NCBI GenBank assembly: GCA_037039685.1
Contig: JAWNGF010000006.1
Span: forward strand, 3,100,001-3,164,000
Direction of reading: 5' to 3'
DNA length: 64,000 bases
Source: Ceratobasidium sp. AG-K
Taxonomy: Eukaryota > Basidiomycota > Agaricomycetes > Cantharellales > Ceratobasidiaceae
A program made the position numbers and the translations under genes. The notes beneath the pieces were generated by a model. It was not told where the DNA came from. It worked only from the letters and a program-made list of their open reading frames with translations, and made no database searches. Shown here one piece after another: positions 60,256 to 64,000 of this stretch (its first letter is position 1; the number at the start of each line of letters is the position of its first letter).

Positions 60256-61558
60256 CTGTGGTTAGTACCTAGGGCTGCAGTAGCAGATTGGTGTAAGGAA
60301 TGCGGGGCAGATGTAATCTGTTTCTCTACTTAATGATATCCACCATTAACAAGTTTTTGTACTTGCCGATTGAGGAGATGGAAACGTAAACTTGACTGAG
60401 CATGGAACTAGTCTGGTGTTATCTGCAACTGGTTCCAGAGTTACATGTGAGCTCAAAATTGTGGATAGCACTTGAGTATCCAGTATAATTTGACACACCA
60501 ACTAGTTCTGTCAATGAGTGATCAATGTTCTGCGCCTGAAACACAACCGCTCCAATCCAAACTTTATGCCCAAAAGTATGATATTCGTAAATGCGTAGTT
60601 CAATGCTATCCTTCGATTTGGCGTCACTGTAATATCGCATTGTCACCCAGCCAACAATTGTCCTACCATATCACTTACATTGGTCATATGTCGCCCCAGT
60701 GCAACTGGCATTCAATTGATATCAACTTCATGTGTTGGTGTAGTTGATTTTTTAATAGCAGTTTAAGGCATATTGGGTATTCGGGCGGAGTTGTAAGCTG
60801 GATATCTATCGCTGTGTATGTCGGGAGCTTAGCATCGGCCTGGGTGCCAATATAAATGGTCACTGACTTTGAATTCGGATGCGAGTACTATAAATGCTAT
60901 TAGAATGTGGCCTACGTGCCTAGCTCTGTTCTCTCGCCTTCCTCGACTTTGGGGCGCCAAAAACCCTACACCCGACATCTCTTCAGTGTGGGAGGGTTTG
61001 AGAGCAGTGCTCGAGCTTATGTCAGCAGCTGACTCCCCTGATTTAGCTGGTAAATATGCACACACATGACATTTTGCCCGGTGCGGCCGGGTTGCGCTGT
61101 GGACCCCCAACTTCCGGAAGATCCGGGGGCAGCAGATTCATGAGCGACCTCCGGACCGTCCAAAGGTAAAGTCGGGCGTGGTGCGCTAGGGATTTACCTC
61201 CGGATTTGGCAGCGGAATCCGGACCCTCGGACCGTCCGGACTTTTGTCCCCCATATGGGTTTGCCGACTACCCATTTCCCTTGGATCGTTTGCAAGTCAA
61301 GCTCAGATAAGTGTGCAAAAAAAATGATACGATTGATAATGTAAATACACACTACAGTAATAGAATCCGATCGATACACCCAGGTGATTGGGGGGAAAGG
61401 TCCAAAGAGTCCGGGGTAAGGTGCGGTAGGTCCGGAAGGTAGTCTCGGATCGTCTGTGGAGAGTGAATACATATGAATGAAAATATATGTTGAGGGAGCA
61501 AAAAGCCAGAACCAAAGGTAGTTCAGCACGTACATGACAAAAGCATAGAAATTTAAAC
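60256..61558. other. Intergenic, upstream of the NACHT-WD40 gene
   Basis: The true first exon of the NACHT-WD40 gene should lie near the left end but could not be identified. From about 61090 to 61260 the text is rich in CCGGA/TCCGG pieces. No supported gene. Short frames near 60869-61110 on both strands lack motifs. Confidence 0.35.
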
Positions 61559-61947
61559 TTACCAGAAAGTGAGCGGGAAACGATAAAAGTCCATAGGGCA
61601 AACTGATCGGAGGATAGAATCGGCCAGGTCCTTAGGCTCAACCGGCGTTTGACTCGGACTCGGACTCGGACTTCGTGCTAAAATGAAGTCGTTATCACGA
61701 CTCGCAAAGATGAGCGTCGAGCACTTACCGGGTCCGTTTAGAAACCGACTCAACGAGTCCGTGGTGCGCCGCGACAACTTGGCTGTCATCGGTGATTTCA
61801 CCAAGGCTAGGCCCTAGGCCCGATCAGCCACAAGAATGGATCTCGATCGGACATACCGTTACTCACATGTGTAACAGTGCCACTGAGCTTGACACTGGTG
61901 CTAGACTTTGATGTGGCGCCAGGATTGGAGGGATTTATTGACGTCAT
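61559..61947 (-). CDS. Small hypothetical protein with Ser-Pro repeats
   Basis: Three exons on the minus strand read MTSINPSNPGATSKSSTSVK LSGTVTH, then GLALVKSPMTAKLSRRTTDS LSRFLNGP, then ARSPSPSPSQTPVEPKDLAD SILRSVCPMDFYRFPLTFW. The stop is TAA at 61559-61561. Introns are short with GTGAGT and GTAAGT donors and phases agree. About 95 residues, basic N-terminal half, a simple GAC/TCG repeat coding for SPSPSPS. The last codons overlap a perfect GTAAGT donor, so the protein may continue further left (a proline-rich frame lies at about 61360-61460), but the joined frame I tried hits a stop. No family recognised. Confidence 0.45.
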
Positions 61948-62715
61948 AATAAATGCGCTGTAAATAAGAAAAAATCGCGAATCGGCACATCAGACTGCGT
62001 CAAATAACTAGACATCATCTTCAAAACAACATTACTCACCAATAATGAGCAGATAATTGGAAAGCAGGGGATCAGCAAGCGAGGGCGAAATCAAGTCTAT
62101 GCGGGAGTGACATGGGATTCCAGGTTAGCGGGAAAACTGGGTATTTGGAACAAGGAGAAGACTTTACCTGAGGTTAGTTAGTGCATCAAAACGGTTGGGG
62201 GGGAGGGGGACAGTAAGTGTTTGGTAGGGCGAGTGGGGTGGGCGGGAGAAAGGGGGGATGCATACACAGAGTCGGGTTGTATATAGCAATCCGGTTCCTG
62301 TCTTTAGCACGCATCAAATGAACTGATTTATGGGCGTTGAGGTAATGACTTTCCAGTACCTCGGACTTCAGCAAAGCGTCGATAAGAACAACCACTAAAA
62401 GTCGGGCAACACATATGAGCTTGGTCATTTATTCTATTACGTTCTACCTAGACGTCAACCGCAAACGAAAAAACGCGGCAACAAACAAAGAAACGAGAAA
62501 AAACTAGCAGACGAATAAGATATATGCATGTTACTTAATAAACAAAACCATGAGACCGAAAGCAAATGCATGTACAGTCAAGATCCAACTAGATGCGAAG
62601 AAAGCGGAGAGCATAGATCGTTTTATGGGAGGTGCGTGGGTGAGTCGGGGCGGAGTAAAGAGTCGGGTCGGGGCGGGAATGGGGGTCGTGGTGTAAGGGT
62701 CATGCGGCATGTGTA
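61948..62715. other. Intergenic, no supported gene
   Basis: Contains the upstream region of the small gene at 61559 and the 3' flank of the Ser-rich gene. Includes a G-rich stretch near 62200-62260. Nothing else recognised. Confidence 0.4.
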
Positions 62716-64000
62716 TTATCGGTCCCAGTCGTGTTCGGGATTGTAGTTGCGTCCACCATCCCAGGTCATTTCGCTCCGTCCATCGCTACCATGTTCCGTC
62801 GGCGTGCTTCCCTCGATGAAGCTAGGCGGGGCCGTGACAAACGAGCTACCAACAGTCGAAACGTCAGGATACGTCGAAGTCGAAGTCGCACCGGTCGATT
62901 GGCGAGGGTTGGAAGTGGGGAAAGGCTCAGAGGACGTGGCAGATTCCGTCTGAGGCTGGGTCTGGAGCTGCGCAAGTTGCGCCCGCGTTTGCGTCGGCGA
63001 CTCGGGCTCAACACGTTCAGGCACAGGCGGCTCCGACGACCTTCGTGGCCTCAACGGAGTCCCACCGCGCCTCCACATTGTCTGCCCAACGCCAAACGTA
63101 TGATCCCGCTCCTCGTCCTCCGAATGCTGCGAATGCGACCCGCGACGGACCGACCCGCCCGATCCCGAGCCTGAACCAGAATAAGCGCCAGACGCCGCTC
63201 TCGACCCGCCCGAACCTGAACCCGACTGGGAGCCAGAGCCCGAGCTGACACGACCGCGACGGCTACGCTGACTGATTGCCACGAGCGAGTTTTTCCGGCT
63301 GGATGGCGCACTGAGCATCCCGACGCTGTCCTCGCGCTCGGCTTCGAACCCTTCGGCGTCGCCAAACTCGCGGAACTCGACGGGGCGGACGGTGTGCGAC
63401 TCGACACGGCGTCGGTAAGCCCCGAGACTCTCGTTGGAACTGCTGAATATCGACGGGGTAGTGCCTGCTCGGCGACGACGCTGGTTCGGATTCGGCGGAG
63501 GTGGCGGGATAAGACCAGAGCGGACGCTACGATCGGGCGAGGAAATCATCGAGTCTTGAGCACGAGACACGATCGAGTCGTCTTGGCCTTGGGAAGACAT
63601 GAGCGAATCGTCCTGAGCGAGCGACGCGGTTGATCCGTGCGAGTGCGAGATGATCGAGTCGGGACCGTGGGAAAGGATCGAGTCGTGTACCGATGAGCGA
63701 TGACGAGGGCCGGAAGAGCGGGGAGATTCGAGGTGCGAGGCTGTGTAGGCTGATCCGCGGCGTCCAGAGCCGTTATTCGAGCCCGAGTCGCGACCGGTCG
63801 GAGGGGGGAAAGCAACGGGGAAGAAGCGAGACGAGATGGGTTGACCGAGACTGGAAAGCGAACCACTGGTATCCAAGCCCTCAGAGTACGAGCCACTGGT
63901 ATCAGCCTCGCTCCCAGCCGGAGGTGGGGCACGGATCCGCACGCTTTCTTGAGAGTACGCATAGTCGCCGACGGAGAACTGTTCCGCATACGAATCGTAG
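62716..64000 (-). CDS. Ser/Gly/Pro-rich protein, C-terminal part (partial)
   Basis: Minus-strand frame open from the window edge to a stop at 62716, at least 427 residues with no intron. It is low complexity: Ser-Gly runs (SGSGSQSGSGSGGSRAASG), repeated DSIISH / DSIVSR / DSMISS units, arginine clusters and a proline stretch (SGLIPPPPPNPNQRRRR). The end is GGRNYNPEHDWDR. At the window edge the frame continues as YDSYAEQFSVGDYAYSQESV, so the gene starts beyond 64000. The pattern fits a disordered, phosphorylatable tail, for example of a membrane or signalling protein. No domain is visible, so I do not name it. Confidence 0.7.
   Translation of the reverse strand, partial: YDSYAEQFSVGDYAYSQESVRIRAPPPAGSEADTSGSYSEGLDTSGSLSSLGQPISSRFFPVAFPPPTGRDSGSNNGSGRRGSAYTASHLESPRSSGPRHRSSVHDSILSHGPDSIISHSHGSTASLAQDDSLMSSQGQDDSIVSRAQDSMISSPDRSVRSGLIPPPPPNPNQRRRRAGTTPSIFSSSNESLGAYRRRVESHTVRPVEFREFGDAEGFEAEREDSVGMLSAPSSRKNSLVAISQRSRRGRVSSGSGSQSGSGSGGSRAASGAYSGSGSGSGGSVRRGSHSQHSEDEERDHTFGVGQTMWRRGGTPLRPRRSSEPPVPERVEPESPTQTRAQLAQLQTQPQTESATSSEPFPTSNPRQSTGATSTSTYPDVSTVGSSFVTAPPSFIEGSTPTEHGSDGRSEMTWDGGRNYNPEHDWDR

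Noticed and set aside
62731..63174. Arg-rich plus-strand frame of 147 codons
   Set aside because: Shadow of the Ser-rich minus-strand gene; its composition follows from the opposite strand.

Overview
The window looks like nuclear DNA of a filamentous basidiomycete. Genes are split by many short introns (about 45-80 nt, GTRNGY...YAG). The gene families are fungal: expanded caspase-like peptidases, NACHT-WD40 and NB-ARC-TPR proteins, F-box/LRR proteins, Fab1 and an NCS2/NAT purine permease. The style matches Rhizoctonia (Ceratobasidiaceae), but that placement is inference from remembered families; no search was run.

Layout, left to right. 0.3-9.9 kb: two related caspase-domain genes, the second with two one-base frame breaks, flanking a small secreted/membrane protein gene. 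10.3-13.5 kb: a DUF2235 alpha/beta hydrolase and a single-exon metallo-beta-lactamase-fold hydrolase. 15.4-18.7 kb: an F-box/LRR-like gene followed by a decayed paralogue. 19.5-23.4 kb (minus): glycogen phosphorylase. 24.5-27.6 kb (minus): a protein kinase whose 5' part is a ladder of one-codon exons. 28.1-29.1 kb: magnesium-dependent phosphatase 1. 32.0-34.0 kb: a purine permease that loses its C-terminal third. 34.3-38.7 kb: condensin subunit SMC2. 39.1-42.2 kb: an NB-ARC-TPR-kinase reading frame. 42.4-48.5 kb (minus): Fab1-type PtdIns3P 5-kinase. 48.8-60.3 kb (minus): a NACHT-WD40 gene split by a 6.9-kb Ty3/Gypsy chromovirus with 415-bp LTRs and a CAGTG target duplication. 61.6-64.0 kb (minus): a small unknown gene and the 3' end of a Ser-rich gene that runs off the edge.

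Main observation: this genome tolerates extreme micro-exons. In glycogen phosphorylase, a 2-nt exon followed by a 1-nt exon are needed to rebuild the conserved ENVFFFG stretch. The purine permease has a 7-nt exon. Both kinases have a 9-nt exon at the same place (GM|T-x-L|E). The 26.3-27.5 kb stretch upstream of kinase A then shows about fifteen AG|NNN|GT units in a row, nearly all 56-78 nt apart and all in phase 0, so some 25 residues appear to be spelled one codon per exon.

Several genes have relatives in fungal cell-death or non-self recognition (two caspases, NB-ARC-TPR-kinase, NACHT-WD40), so part of the window is accessory. Housekeeping genes (SMC2, Fab1, glycogen phosphorylase, MDP-1) lie between them. 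Frame breaks in caspase 2, SMC2 and pol often sit in G/C runs. Some may be assembly errors, so pseudogene calls resting on them are provisional.
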